NCBI RefSeq assembly: GCF_037203765.1
Contig: NZ_JBBCAS010000005.1
Location: 124,001 to 188,000 of the forward strand
Direction of reading: 5' to 3'
Length of the DNA: 64,000 nucleotides
DNA from: Sediminicola sp037203765
Lineage (GTDB): Bacteria; Bacteroidota; Bacteroidia; Flavobacteriales; Flavobacteriaceae
The notes beneath the pieces were generated by a model that saw only the letters and a program-made list of their open reading frames with translations, did no database searches and had not been told where the DNA came from. The translations under genes and the position numbers were made by a program. Each line of letters opens with the position of its first letter. Position 1 is the first letter of the stretch. Positions 53,315-62,221 of the stretch are shown here, piece by piece.

Positions 53315-53330
53315 TATTTTTATCAAAAAT
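53315..53330 (+). promoter_or_regulatory. Possible promoter, TATTTTTATCAAAAAT copy 1
   Basis: A 16-base sequence 9 bases before the HerA-like ATG. The first eight bases fit the loose -7 form TANNTTTA. An identical 16-mer precedes the VOC gene. Confidence 0.35.
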
Positions 53331-53338
53331 ATACCACC

Positions 53339-54859
53339 ATGAGTACCAAAGACGATTTCTTTGCTCACATTGAAGAGGGATATGCCACCAAAGGCGACTT
53401 CATCACTATGGGTTCTGCCATTTTGGATGGGGAAACGGTTACCAATGCCTTTGTAAAGATCCCATTGAAAACCTTGAACAGGCACGGCTTGATTGCCGGA
53501 GCCACTGGAACAGGAAAAACCAAGACATTACAGGTCATTGCTGAAAATTTATCCGACAAAGGAATTCCCGTACTTCTGATGGATCTTAAAGGAGATCTGA
53601 GCGGACTTGCCCAGCCGAGTCCCGGACATCCCAAAATTGATGAACGCCATGCAAAAATTGGGCTCCCCTTTGAAGCAAAAGGATTTCCCGTAGAAATATT
53701 ATCCCTCTCCGAACAGGACGGGGTAAAATTAAGGGCTACGGTTTCCGAATTTGGACCCGTACTGCTTTCCAGAATATTGGACCTTTCCGAGGTCCAAGAA
53801 GGTATTGTGGCTGTGGTGTTCAAGTATTGTGACGACAACAAATTGCCTTTGTTGGATCTAAAAGATTTCAAAAAGGTATTACAATATGCCACTGGTGAAG
53901 GAAAAAAAGAATTCCAGGATAGTTACGGTAGAATTTCTACCAGCTCTACAGGAACCATATTGCGGAAAATTATTGAATTGGAGCAGCAAGGTGCCGAACT
54001 GTTCTTTGGTGAAAAATCCTTTGATGTTGAAGACCTCGTTCGGATCGATGACACAGGTAGGGGATATATCAATATTCTACGGCTAACAGATATACAGGAC
54101 CGACCAAAACTGTTCTCAACGTTTATGTTGAGCCTATTGGCAGAAATATATGCCACCTTCCCGGAACAAGGGGATAGCGATAGACCGGAATTAATATTAT
54201 TTATTGATGAGGCCCATTTAATTTTCAAGGAAGCTTCCAAAGCCCTAATGGACCAAATTGAGAGCATCGTTAAACTGATCCGCTCCAAAGGAATCGGACT
54301 TTACTTTGTTACCCAAAATCCAACCGATGTGCCCGATGATGTATTGGCACAGTTGGGCCTAAAAGTACAGCATGCCCTTAGGGCCTTTACCGCCAAGGAC
54401 AGAAAAGCAATTAAACTGACCGCGGAAAACTATCCGGACTCGGAGTTTTACGACACCAAAGAGGTGTTGACCTCCTTGGGGATTGGAGAGGCATTGATTT
54501 CTGCCCTTGATGAGAAAGGAAGACCTACGCCTTTGGCTGCTACTATGTTACGGGCACCGATGAGCCGTATGGATGTGCTAACGGAAAGTGAATTGAAGGA
54601 AGTCGTAAACAACTCCAAATTGGTCAGAAAATACAATGATACTGTAGACCGTGAAAGTGCCTATGAAATTCTGAACCAGAAAATTGAAAGGGCGGAATTG
54701 GCAGCAGAAAAGGCCAAGGAAATAGACGAAAAAGAAACTTTAAGCAGAAGAACAACCACAAGACGAACAAGTACCCGCCAAGATCCTTTGGTAAAAGTAC
54801 TCACCAGTGCCACTTTTATTAGGGGCGTTTTGGGAATACTAAAAAAAGTAATGCGTTAA
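53339..54859 (+). CDS. HerA-like ATPase (YjgR/DUF853 family)
   Basis: 506 residues. Walker A GATGTGKTKT (about residue 52) and Walker B LILFIDEAHLIF (about 285), with the sensor-like YFVTQNPTDVPDDVLAQLG, mark the HerA/FtsK-type motor core. The C-terminal part has a charged coiled stretch (ERAELAAEKAKEIDEKE) and a basic Arg/Thr-rich segment. The function of the family is unknown; related motors translocate DNA. No NurA-like nuclease lies next to it. Confidence 0.88.
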   Translation: MSTKDDFFAHIEEGYATKGDFITMGSAILDGETVTNAFVKIPLKTLNRHGLIAGATGTGKTKTLQVIAENLSDKGIPVLLMDLKGDLSGLAQPSPGHPKIDERHAKIGLPFEAKGFPVEILSLSEQDGVKLRATVSEFGPVLLSRILDLSEVQEGIVAVVFKYCDDNKLPLLDLKDFKKVLQYATGEGKKEFQDSYGRISTSSTGTILRKIIELEQQGAELFFGEKSFDVEDLVRIDDTGRGYINILRLTDIQDRPKLFSTFMLSLLAEIYATFPEQGDSDRPELILFIDEAHLIFKEASKALMDQIESIVKLIRSKGIGLYFVTQNPTDVPDDVLAQLGLKVQHALRAFTAKDRKAIKLTAENYPDSEFYDTKEVLTSLGIGEALISALDEKGRPTPLAATMLRAPMSRMDVLTESELKEVVNNSKLVRKYNDTVDRESAYEILNQKIERAELAAEKAKEIDEKETLSRRTTTRRTSTRQDPLVKVLTSATFIRGVLGILKKVMR

Positions 54860-54865
54860 CCATTT

Positions 54866-55417
54866 ATGAAAAACAGAAATAGCATAGCATTGGCCTTAGT
54901 GGCCATCACCTTTTTACAATGTCAAAAAACAGATAAGGATTTTTTGATCACCCAAGACAATGTTGGCAAAGTAAGTCGGACCACCAAGGTATCCGACTTG
55001 GAGGCTATTTACGAGAAGGACTCCATTGTTTTGGATACAAATATTTCCAAATTGACCTCGGCCCAAGAAAAAATACAGGTTTTTGAAAAAGGCGGAGTGC
55101 ACCTTCTCACTTTGACCCCGACTACGGATAGTATTCCGACCATTGAGAATATTAGGATTTTCGATCCCCGTTTCGTATCCGATAAAGGCCTGGGGCTCCA
55201 AAGTACGTTCAAGGACATTAAGGACAACTACACCATAGACAAGATTGTGACCTCCATGAACAATGTGGTCATTTTTTTAAGGGATAGTGATATGTACATC
55301 ACTATAGACAAAGAGGAATTGCCCGAAAGTCTGCGTTATCCTACTGCCGGAAATATTGAAGCGGTACAGATTCCCGATGCTGCCAAAATAAAATACATCA
55401 TGGTAGGGTGGGATTGA
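54866..55417 (+). CDS. Lipoprotein of unknown function
   Basis: 183 residues. The lipoprotein signal ends in FLQC (Cys19). The rest alternates strand and loop with a motif FDPRFVSDKGLGLQSTFKDI; no named family is recognised. It starts 6 bases after the HerA-like gene, so it is probably co-transcribed. Confidence 0.7.
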   Translation: MKNRNSIALALVAITFLQCQKTDKDFLITQDNVGKVSRTTKVSDLEAIYEKDSIVLDTNISKLTSAQEKIQVFEKGGVHLLTLTPTTDSIPTIENIRIFDPRFVSDKGLGLQSTFKDIKDNYTIDKIVTSMNNVVIFLRDSDMYITIDKEELPESLRYPTAGNIEAVQIPDAAKIKYIMVGWD

Positions 55418-55523
55418 TCAGACCCACTCCAAAGATTGCCTAGAAGGCAGTTGAGAATTCAATATTCCATGTATTAAAAACAGTCCCTCGAGCGGAATCG
55501 AGAGGTCAACTACCATACGTACT

Positions 55524-55886
55524 ATGAAAAAATATACCGTGCAGAAAGCACCTTTTGTGGTCCCTACCACGGACGGAAAGCTTATAGAAGAACATTTTGG
55601 AAGGGCTACGGATGGCAACTCCCAAGTAAGCATTGCCCATATGGTTGCACCTCCGGGATGGAGCGAACCGTTCCAGACCCCAGAATTTGATGAGTATACT
55701 TATGTCATCAGTGGCAAAAAACAATTTATCATTGATGGTGAGAAGGTAGTCCTAGAAGCGGGACAGTCCATAAAAATTGAGAAGAATACCCGAATCCAAT
55801 ATTCCAATCCCTTTGATGGACCCTGTGAATATATCGCTATTTGCCTTCCGGCATTTTCCATGGAAAGTGTCCATAGGGAGGACTAG
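55524..55886 (+). CDS. Small cupin-domain protein (second)
   Basis: 120 residues. It has the weak cupin motif PEFDEYTYVISGKKQFIIDGEKVVLEAGQ followed by SNPFDGPCEYIAICLPAF. The usual metal histidines are largely missing, so it may bind no metal. It lies 14 bases before an alpha/beta hydrolase gene. Confidence 0.75.
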   Translation: MKKYTVQKAPFVVPTTDGKLIEEHFGRATDGNSQVSIAHMVAPPGWSEPFQTPEFDEYTYVISGKKQFIIDGEKVVLEAGQSIKIEKNTRIQYSNPFDGPCEYIAICLPAFSMESVHRED

Positions 55887-55900
55887 CACAATTGGACAAC

Positions 55901-56740
55901 ATGGAAAAATTGATCTATAAATATTTGGCGCTGGCCTACGGGCAGTATTTTAATTCGTTGGCTCTGATTTCCAAAAGAAAGGCAGCCGAAAAGGCCTTCA
56001 ACCTCTTTTGCTCTCCAAGGAAGGGCAAGGTACTGCCGCATCAGCAGGAATATCTCAACGCGGCAAAAGATCAAGTACTTCAGATGGATAGCATCAATAT
56101 CCAGACCTATCAATGGTCTGGTTCCAAGGAAACTGTGCTTTTGCTGCATGGTTGGGAAAGCAATGTGTACCGCTGGAAAAACCTGATCGAAAAATTACAG
56201 GAGGCCCAATTCAATATCATCGCCATTGATGCCCCCGGCCACGGCAATTCCTCAGGAAATATGTTGAATGTTCCCCTGTACACAGAATGTACCAATGTGG
56301 TGATAAGCACCTATAATCCATCTTTTGTCATTGGTCATTCCATGGGTGGCATGACCACCATATACAACCAGTATAAATACCCCAATCCCGATATAAAAAA
56401 ATTGGTTTCCTTGGGTTCCCCATCCGAATTATCGGAACTGATGGACCACTATCAAAATTTATTGAGCTTCAACGATGTTGTCCTTTCAGAACTGGAAAGA
56501 TATATTTACGAACGTTATGAGGTTGAAGTGCATGAATTTTCGGCAGCAAAATTTTCTCAGAAAATTGACAAAGAAGGATTTATTGTCCATGATGAACTGG
56601 ATACTATAGCGCCTTTTTCAGCGGCGGAACGAATCCACGGCCAATGGAAAAAGAGTTCCCTATTAAAAACATCAGGTTTGGGCCATTCCTTACATCAGGA
56701 AGAAGTAAACCAGAAAATTATTGACTTCCTCAATTCATAA
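55901..56740 (+). CDS. Alpha/beta hydrolase
   Basis: 279 residues from the ATG at 55901 (a TTG three codons upstream is less likely). The oxyanion loop is LLLHGWESNVYRW, the nucleophile elbow is FVIGHSMGGMTT, and the late DELDTIAPF and GHSLHQEE give the acid and His. It probably acts on an ester or thioester of unknown nature. It directly follows the cupin gene. Confidence 0.88.
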   Translation: MEKLIYKYLALAYGQYFNSLALISKRKAAEKAFNLFCSPRKGKVLPHQQEYLNAAKDQVLQMDSINIQTYQWSGSKETVLLLHGWESNVYRWKNLIEKLQEAQFNIIAIDAPGHGNSSGNMLNVPLYTECTNVVISTYNPSFVIGHSMGGMTTIYNQYKYPNPDIKKLVSLGSPSELSELMDHYQNLLSFNDVVLSELERYIYERYEVEVHEFSAAKFSQKIDKEGFIVHDELDTIAPFSAAERIHGQWKKSSLLKTSGLGHSLHQEEVNQKIIDFLNS

Positions 56741-56748
56741 AAATCATT

Positions 56749-56764
56749 TATTTTTATCAAAAAT
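56749..56764 (+). promoter_or_regulatory. Possible promoter, TATTTTTATCAAAAAT copy 2
   Basis: Identical to the 16-mer at 53315, here 8 bases before the VOC ATG. The first eight bases fit TANNTTTA. Confidence 0.35.
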
Positions 56765-56771
56765 CAAAGCT

Positions 56772-57197
56772 ATGTCCAAAGTAAACCCATTCCACATTGC
56801 CATACCAGTCCATAACTTGGATGAATGCCGAACCTTTTACAGGGACGTCCTTAATTGCGAGGAAGGGCGTAGCAGTGATCATTGGGTAGATTTTAGCCTT
56901 TTTGGACATCAGTTGGTGATACACTACAAGCCGAAATCCAAAGAAGAGTCTCTCCACACCAATCCTGTGGATGGCAAGGATGTGCCCGTACCACACTATG
57001 GGGTGGTTCTGGATTGGGAGCAATTTGAAAACTTTGCCGAAGACTTGAAATCCAAAAACGTAAAGTTTGTGATAGAACCCTATATCAGGTTTGCAGGACA
57101 GGTAGGCGAACAGGCCACCATGTTCTTTTATGACCCTGCCGGCAATGCACTGGAGTTTAAATCCTTCAAGGATATGAGCCAGTTATTTGCAAAATAA
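56772..57197 (+). CDS. VOC-superfamily (glyoxalase/dioxygenase-like) protein
   Basis: 141 residues from the ATG at 56772 (MSKVNPFHIAIPVHNLDECR). The fold has two beta-alpha-beta-beta-beta units: the first with FHIAIPVHNLDECRTFY, the second with HYGVVLDWEQFENF and ATMFFYDPAGNALEFKSF. Metal ligands are His near the start, His in the second unit and Glu at the end. The substrate is unknown. Confidence 0.88.
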   Translation: MSKVNPFHIAIPVHNLDECRTFYRDVLNCEEGRSSDHWVDFSLFGHQLVIHYKPKSKEESLHTNPVDGKDVPVPHYGVVLDWEQFENFAEDLKSKNVKFVIEPYIRFAGQVGEQATMFFYDPAGNALEFKSFKDMSQLFAK

Positions 57198-57232
57198 CCA
57201 CCTATAACCTGATTACCACAGCATTTTCGAAA

Positions 57233-57688
57233 TTATCCTAACAGGTGTTTTTCAAAACAAACACTGTTTTCAATACCGGCATACTGCCCGTAATTCGGAA
57301 TCACCGTATATCCATTTTTAGTGTACAGGGCTATGGCTTCTGGTTGCCGCTTGCCGGTCTCCAGGACACAGGTCTTCTGACCCAGTTCACGGGCCCAGTC
57401 TTCCAATTCGGAAAGGACCATGGTAGCGAAACCCATACCCCTTTTTTCCGGTGTTACATACATACGCTTTACCTCCATGACATTTGGCTCCAATTGTTTT
57501 ATGGCCCCACATGCAATGGGAACTCCCTCTTCATAGGCCACTAGGGCATATTTAATCAAAGCTATCTTATTGAATTGATCGTAAAACGAATGTTCGTCCC
57601 CATCCCTTTGGGCCAGGTCCGCATCAAGCTTGGCCACAAGCATCTTAAAATCGGGGTGTTTGGCATCGGTCCTAAAAATCCGTATCAT
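57233..57688 (-). CDS. GNAT-family acetyltransferase
   Basis: 151 residues. The acetyl-CoA-binding motif A is VKRMYVTPEKRGMGFATMVLSELEDWA, with the following LETGKRQPEAIALYTKNGY. The substrate is an amine of unknown type. It is convergent with the VOC gene and 15 bases after the start of an esterase-like lipoprotein gene. Confidence 0.9.
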   Translation of the reverse strand: MIRIFRTDAKHPDFKMLVAKLDADLAQRDGDEHSFYDQFNKIALIKYALVAYEEGVPIACGAIKQLEPNVMEVKRMYVTPEKRGMGFATMVLSELEDWARELGQKTCVLETGKRQPEAIALYTKNGYTVIPNYGQYAGIENSVCFEKHLLG

Positions 57689-57703
57689 TCATACATACTT
57701 TTT

Positions 57704-59434
57704 CTATTTGTACCTCCAACTGGTCAAATCGGCACCTTTGGGGGCACTTTCCGCAATCCGTTTCATAATTTTGGGCACGTACATGGTATTGTACCGCATC
57801 CGAGTGATATGATTGGGCTGGTCAGGGTCACCGTTCCAACAGTGCTCTGCCCTATCCCCATAGGCCACTTCCCCATCGTAATAGGGGTCTGTGGTACCTT
57901 CCAAAAATTCTTCCATCAGGTAGACGGCATTGTTCAAATAGTAATTATCCATATCCCCACAATAAATATGGATTTTTCCCTTCAATTTTTCCCCCAACTT
58001 ATCCCAATCGCGCTCCATGATGTAGCGTAGGTCATAATTTTCCTGCCAGTACTTGGCCACTTCTTGATTGATATCCCCACTCATTTTATCCCAAAGGCGC
58101 ACGGGGTATCCGTCTTTCCCCTGTGGTGAATAGGTAGCCTCCCAGATGTCCCACTGTTGGCCAGACCTAGATTTGTCGCCCAGCACCAATTCCAGGTGGT
58201 TGCCTTCCCTAAGGGTAGATTGAATCTGGCCCAAATTATCGCGATGGGCGGGGACCTCCAACTTCTTATAATCGCTCTCATAGTAATAGGCATTCTTGTC
58301 CTCGTAAATATTGGTGAGGCAATAGGCCCTAAAATCTATGGGGTCCGGACAAGCGGCAAAACACCCATTGTATTCCTCTGGATATTTCACCTGTACCGCC
58401 AAGGCCTCCCAACCTCCAGTAGAGCCACCATAAAGAAAACGTGACCATCCTTCACCCATGCCCCTGAACTGCTTTTCAATATGTGGGATAAGCTCATAAG
58501 TAATGGCATCGCCATACGGTCCTTGGCTCGCAGAATTTACAGCATAGGAATCGTCATAATAAGGTGTCGGATGTTGGATCTGTATGATGATGAACCTGGG
58601 AAAATCGGGCTCGTTCCATCGCTTATAGAAGTCGTAGGCCTCCTGCTCCTGAATAATATTATAACCTTCCACGTTGAACCGTGAAGAATATTCGGGTTTC
58701 ATATTGGGGTCCGGTGGCGTGGTCCTAAAACCTCCAAAATCATTGGGAAAATGTCCATGGAAGACCATCAGTGGGTATTTGGCCTCTGGGTGTTCCATAA
58801 AGCCCTTGGGTAATAATACGTGGGCACCCAAGTACATATCCCTCCCCCAAAACTCAGAGAGTTTTTCAGATTTAATCTTGATGTGCTTGATCCATTCCGT
58901 ATCCTTGGGCTCCTCAATTGGGGGAATGACCTGATCCATCTGAATATCAATCTCGGGAAACCCATTTTCGGTAATGGTAACCTTTACGGGCTTGCTGTAG
59001 ATATTGCCTGGGGAACGGTTCCATTGCTGGCCTTCCCCATTGTCCATGGGAAGTTTTACGGTCTGCCCGGTAGACAAATTAAAAGTCTCATACGTATGCA
59101 AAAGCGCCTGTACGTAGTAATCTCCAGGCAGTATATCGGCCATACTTGCAATGGGGAAGCCAAAATCGTCCCCATTAAAAACCACTTTGTCGTTGGGCGC
59201 CATACCATCCACATTTTTGCCGTAGATCAGCTGGGCGTTTAGACCATCATTGATCTGGAAACGAGGTTCAGTTTTGTCGTTGTTGGCAAACATCAACAAT
59301 AATCTCCCGTCCAGCTTTTCTGAACCTAGGGTCTCCGAGAATGAAACAGTCAGGGTTACGGTATCGGATGGCTCCTTATTGGATTGACAGCCTACAAACA
59401 AAATGACGGCAAGGAAGGTCAAAAGTCTTTTCAT
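57704..59434 (-). CDS. Esterase-like lipoprotein (alpha/beta hydrolase)
   Basis: 576 residues. The lipoprotein signal ends in ILFVGC (Cys16). The first 190 residues are beta-rich, an Ig-like substrate or carbohydrate module. The hydrolase domain begins around 200 (YLGAHVLLPKGF) with FLYGGSTGGWEALAV as nucleophile elbow; the end is rich in His and Asp (GDMDNYYLNNAVYLMEEF). It resembles enterochelin or polysaccharide esterases. Exported and membrane-anchored; substrate unknown. Confidence 0.8.
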   Translation of the reverse strand: MKRLLTFLAVILFVGCQSNKEPSDTVTLTVSFSETLGSEKLDGRLLLMFANNDKTEPRFQINDGLNAQLIYGKNVDGMAPNDKVVFNGDDFGFPIASMADILPGDYYVQALLHTYETFNLSTGQTVKLPMDNGEGQQWNRSPGNIYSKPVKVTITENGFPEIDIQMDQVIPPIEEPKDTEWIKHIKIKSEKLSEFWGRDMYLGAHVLLPKGFMEHPEAKYPLMVFHGHFPNDFGGFRTTPPDPNMKPEYSSRFNVEGYNIIQEQEAYDFYKRWNEPDFPRFIIIQIQHPTPYYDDSYAVNSASQGPYGDAITYELIPHIEKQFRGMGEGWSRFLYGGSTGGWEALAVQVKYPEEYNGCFAACPDPIDFRAYCLTNIYEDKNAYYYESDYKKLEVPAHRDNLGQIQSTLREGNHLELVLGDKSRSGQQWDIWEATYSPQGKDGYPVRLWDKMSGDINQEVAKYWQENYDLRYIMERDWDKLGEKLKGKIHIYCGDMDNYYLNNAVYLMEEFLEGTTDPYYDGEVAYGDRAEHCWNGDPDQPNHITRMRYNTMYVPKIMKRIAESAPKGADLTSWRYK

Positions 59435-59639
59435 GGTTTGGTATGGATTTGATCAGAGAAAAGATACTCATTTCCCTAAAATTATCAAACAACCCAATTA
59501 TCCCATGTATCCATGTGCAATTCAACGAAAATGGATTCTTTATCGGCAATCAGGGGCAGCGATCATATAAGAAAAAGCAAAAAAAATCGTTATGTTAATC
59601 AATAGGACTAGGTTTTGATACCTACTAAATTGCTGGTCT

Positions 59640-59786
59640 ATGAAAAAAGTTTTGGCTGTATTCTTGGTATTTGGCGCCATTATCGCCATGGGCAGTTGTG
59701 ATTATGACGATAGCAATGATATTGATGTACTGAATCCCAACGATAGTATTAAGGGGGTTGCCTATAAATCAAAAATGCCCCAATAA
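59640..59786 (+). CDS. 48-residue lipoprotein
   Basis: A short frame starting at the ATG at 59640: MKKVLAVFLVFGAIIAMGSC is a lipoprotein signal (Cys20), followed by an acidic tail (DYDDSNDIDVLNPNDS). The stop TAA lies inside the loop of a terminator hairpin. This is probably a real gene of a kind often missed because of its size. Function unknown. Confidence 0.6.
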   Translation: MKKVLAVFLVFGAIIAMGSCDYDDSNDIDVLNPNDSIKGVAYKSKMPQ

Positions 59787-59800
59787 TTGGGGCATTTTTT
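59773..59800. terminator. Bidirectional terminator overlapping the small lipoprotein stop
   Basis: AAATGCCCC (59773-59781), a 7-base loop containing TAA, and GGGGCATTT (59789-59797) then more Ts. It serves the lipoprotein gene on the plus strand and, with the preceding A-run, folD on the minus strand. Confidence 0.8.
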
Positions 59801-59814
59801 GATCCGTATTTAAT

Positions 59815-60699
59815 TTATTTTCTTCCTCTGTGACGCTCCCTGGCCAATAAGGTATTTTTTAATAGCATGGCAATGGTCATAGGTCCTACCCCACCTGGAA
59901 CAGGAGTAATGAAGGAAGCTTTTTTACTGACGTTTTCAAAATCAACATCTCCAGTGATATAATACCCTTTCTCTTTGGTATCGTCCGCAACACGGGTAAT
60001 TCCGACATCGATGACCACGGCATCGTCTTTCACCATTTCCGCCTTTAAAAAATTGGGTACTCCAAGGGCCGAGATAATAATATCTGCCTGTGAGGTGATT
60101 TGGGTGATATTTTTGGTATGGCTATGGGTCAAGGTTACCGTAGAGTTCCCAGGCCATCCCTTACGGCCCATTAGGATACTCATGGGGCGTCCAACAATAT
60201 GGCTCCTACCAATGACAACCGTATGCTTCCCTTTGGTATCCACGTTGTAGCGCTCCAATAATTCCAAGATCCCAAATGGGGTAGCCGGAATAAAGGTGCT
60301 CATATCCAAGGCCATTTTTCCAAAGTTCATGGGGTGGAAACCATCCACATCCTTATCGGGATCTACTGCCAATAAAACTTTTTGTGTATCTATCTGAGGG
60401 GGTAACGGAAGTTGTACGATAAAGCCGTCTATGTCGTCATTTTCATTGAGCTCTTTAATCTTTTTCAGCAACTCCAATTCCGAGGTGGTACTTGGCATTT
60501 TGACCAAAGTGGATTCAAAACCAACTTTCTCACAAGAACGCACTTTACTGCCTACATAGGTAAGGCTGGCCCCATCATTACCAACAATGATAGCTGCCAA
60601 ATGGGGAACCTTCTCCCCTCGTTCTTTCATTTTGGAAACCTCAACGGCAATTTCCTCTTTAATCTGATTGGAAACTTTCTTTCCGTCCAATAGCTCCAT
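59815..60699 (-). CDS. folD: Bifunctional methylenetetrahydrofolate dehydrogenase/cyclohydrolase (FolD)
   Basis: 294 residues. Landmarks: the YVGSKVRSCEKVG loop with catalytic Tyr and Lys, QLPLPPQID, the NADP loop VIGRSHIVGRP and the final TPVPGGVGPMT. It interconverts 5,10-methylene- and 10-formyl-tetrahydrofolate in the cytosol. It follows ffh by 45 bases and probably shares its transcript. Confidence 0.96.
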   Translation of the reverse strand: MELLDGKKVSNQIKEEIAVEVSKMKERGEKVPHLAAIIVGNDGASLTYVGSKVRSCEKVGFESTLVKMPSTTSELELLKKIKELNENDDIDGFIVQLPLPPQIDTQKVLLAVDPDKDVDGFHPMNFGKMALDMSTFIPATPFGILELLERYNVDTKGKHTVVIGRSHIVGRPMSILMGRKGWPGNSTVTLTHSHTKNITQITSQADIIISALGVPNFLKAEMVKDDAVVIDVGITRVADDTKEKGYYITGDVDFENVSKKASFITPVPGGVGPMTIAMLLKNTLLARERHRGRK

Positions 60700-60744
60700 A
60701 GTATCTTTTTTAATTGGTAATTTTTTCTTTGATGTGGGGCCTAA

Positions 60745-62082
60745 TTAACGCATGCCCTTCATGGCACCCATCATTTGCATCATCTTTTTGCCACCACCAC
60801 CTTGCATCATCTTCATCATCTTGCTCATTTGGTTGAACTGCTTCAATAATTGGTTCACCTCCTGTACGGTTCTACCACTACCTTTGGCCACACGTACTTT
60901 TCTACTGGCATTCAATACTGTTGGATTGGAACGTTCTTCCGGGGTCATGGAATGTATGATGGCCTCTATGTGCTTGAAAGCGTCATCATCAATGTCCAAT
61001 CCTTTTAGGGCCTTACCTGCACCCGGGATCATTCCCATCAGGTCCTTAAGGCTACCCATCTTTTTTATTTGCTGGATCTGTCCCAAGAAATCATCGAAAC
61101 CAAAGGTGTTCTTGGCAATCTTCTTTTGGATTTTTCTGGCCTCCTCCTCATCAAACTGCTCTTGGGCACGTTCTACCAAGGAAACAACATCTCCCATCCC
61201 AAGGATACGATCGGCCATACGGGAAGGATGGAATACATCTATGGCATCCATTTTTTCCCCTGTTCCTATGAATTTTATAGGCTTGTCTACCACCGATTTA
61301 ATGGAAATAGCGGCACCACCGCGGGTATCACCATCCAATTTGGTTAGGATCACCCCGTCGAAATTCAAAATATCATTAAAGGCCTTGGCGGTGTTTACCG
61401 CATCCTGACCGGTCATGGCATCAACAACAAATAGGGTTTCTTGTGGTTCTATCGCTTTATGGATATTGGAGATCTCCTTCATCATGGCGTCGTCCACTGC
61501 CAAACGTCCTGCCGTATCTATGATCACCACATTGTGTCCGTTTGCCTTGGCATGGGCAATACCCGCTTTGGCAATGGCCACAGGATCACTGTTGCCCTTA
61601 TCGGAATACACTTCAATACCCAACTGGTCCCCGACCACGTGCAATTGGTCTATTGCCGCTGGACGATAAACGTCACAGGCCACCAGTAATGGCTTTTTAG
61701 TTTTTTTGGTCTTTAGGAAATTGGCCAGTTTCCCAGAGAATGTGGTCTTACCAGATCCTTGGAGACCTGACATTAATATGATGGAGGGGTTGCCCGATAG
61801 GTTGATTCCTTCGGTTTCACCGCCCATAAGCTCAATCAGCTCATCTTTCACCAATTTTACCATCAACTGCCCTGGTTGTAGGGAAGTCAGTACGTTCTGA
61901 CCCAAGGCTTTTTCTTTGACCTTGTTGGTAAATTCTTTTGCAATCTTAAAATTGACATCGGCGTCCAACAAAGCCCGTCTTACCTCTTTTAGGGTTTCGG
62001 CAACATTTATTTCCGTGATCTGTCCGTGCCCTTTGAGGACGTGAAGCGCCTTATCTAGCTTTTCGCTTAAATTATCAAACAT
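60745..62082 (-). CDS. ffh: Signal recognition particle GTPase Ffh
   Basis: 445 residues. The N domain (about 1-85) is followed by the G domain with GLQGSGKTTFSGKLA, DTAGRL and TKLDGD, and the Met-rich M domain (about 300-445, ending MMKMMQGGGGKKMMQMMGAMKG) that binds SRP RNA and signal sequences. It directs membrane proteins to the translocon. A TAAATTTG box lies upstream. Confidence 0.97.
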   Translation of the reverse strand: MFDNLSEKLDKALHVLKGHGQITEINVAETLKEVRRALLDADVNFKIAKEFTNKVKEKALGQNVLTSLQPGQLMVKLVKDELIELMGGETEGINLSGNPSIILMSGLQGSGKTTFSGKLANFLKTKKTKKPLLVACDVYRPAAIDQLHVVGDQLGIEVYSDKGNSDPVAIAKAGIAHAKANGHNVVIIDTAGRLAVDDAMMKEISNIHKAIEPQETLFVVDAMTGQDAVNTAKAFNDILNFDGVILTKLDGDTRGGAAISIKSVVDKPIKFIGTGEKMDAIDVFHPSRMADRILGMGDVVSLVERAQEQFDEEEARKIQKKIAKNTFGFDDFLGQIQQIKKMGSLKDLMGMIPGAGKALKGLDIDDDAFKHIEAIIHSMTPEERSNPTVLNASRKVRVAKGSGRTVQEVNQLLKQFNQMSKMMKMMQGGGGKKMMQMMGAMKGMR

Positions 62083-62104
62083 AGTCTTGCAGTATTAAGA
62101 ATTG

Positions 62105-62112
62105 CAAATTTA
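62105..62112 (-). promoter_or_regulatory. -7 promoter box of ffh
   Basis: TAAATTTG on the minus strand, a perfect TANNTTTG match, ends 22 bases before the ffh ATG. No Crp-type dyad lies upstream. Confidence 0.4.
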
Positions 62113-62157
62113 AGAATAACAATGGGAAGTGGGAAGTTTGACCTTAAAAATATAAAC

Positions 62158-62196
62158 GCAAAAAGGGCAACTTCGTTAAGAAGTTACCCTTTTCAA
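62158..62196 (-). terminator. Rho-independent terminator after the multi-repeat lipoprotein gene
   Basis: Minus strand: AAAAGGGTAACTT-7 bases-AAGTTGCCCTTTT stem (one G-T pair) followed by T, separating this gene from ffh. Confidence 0.8.
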
Positions 62197-62221
62197 AATA
62201 TTTGGGGCAAAAAAGTGGTTC

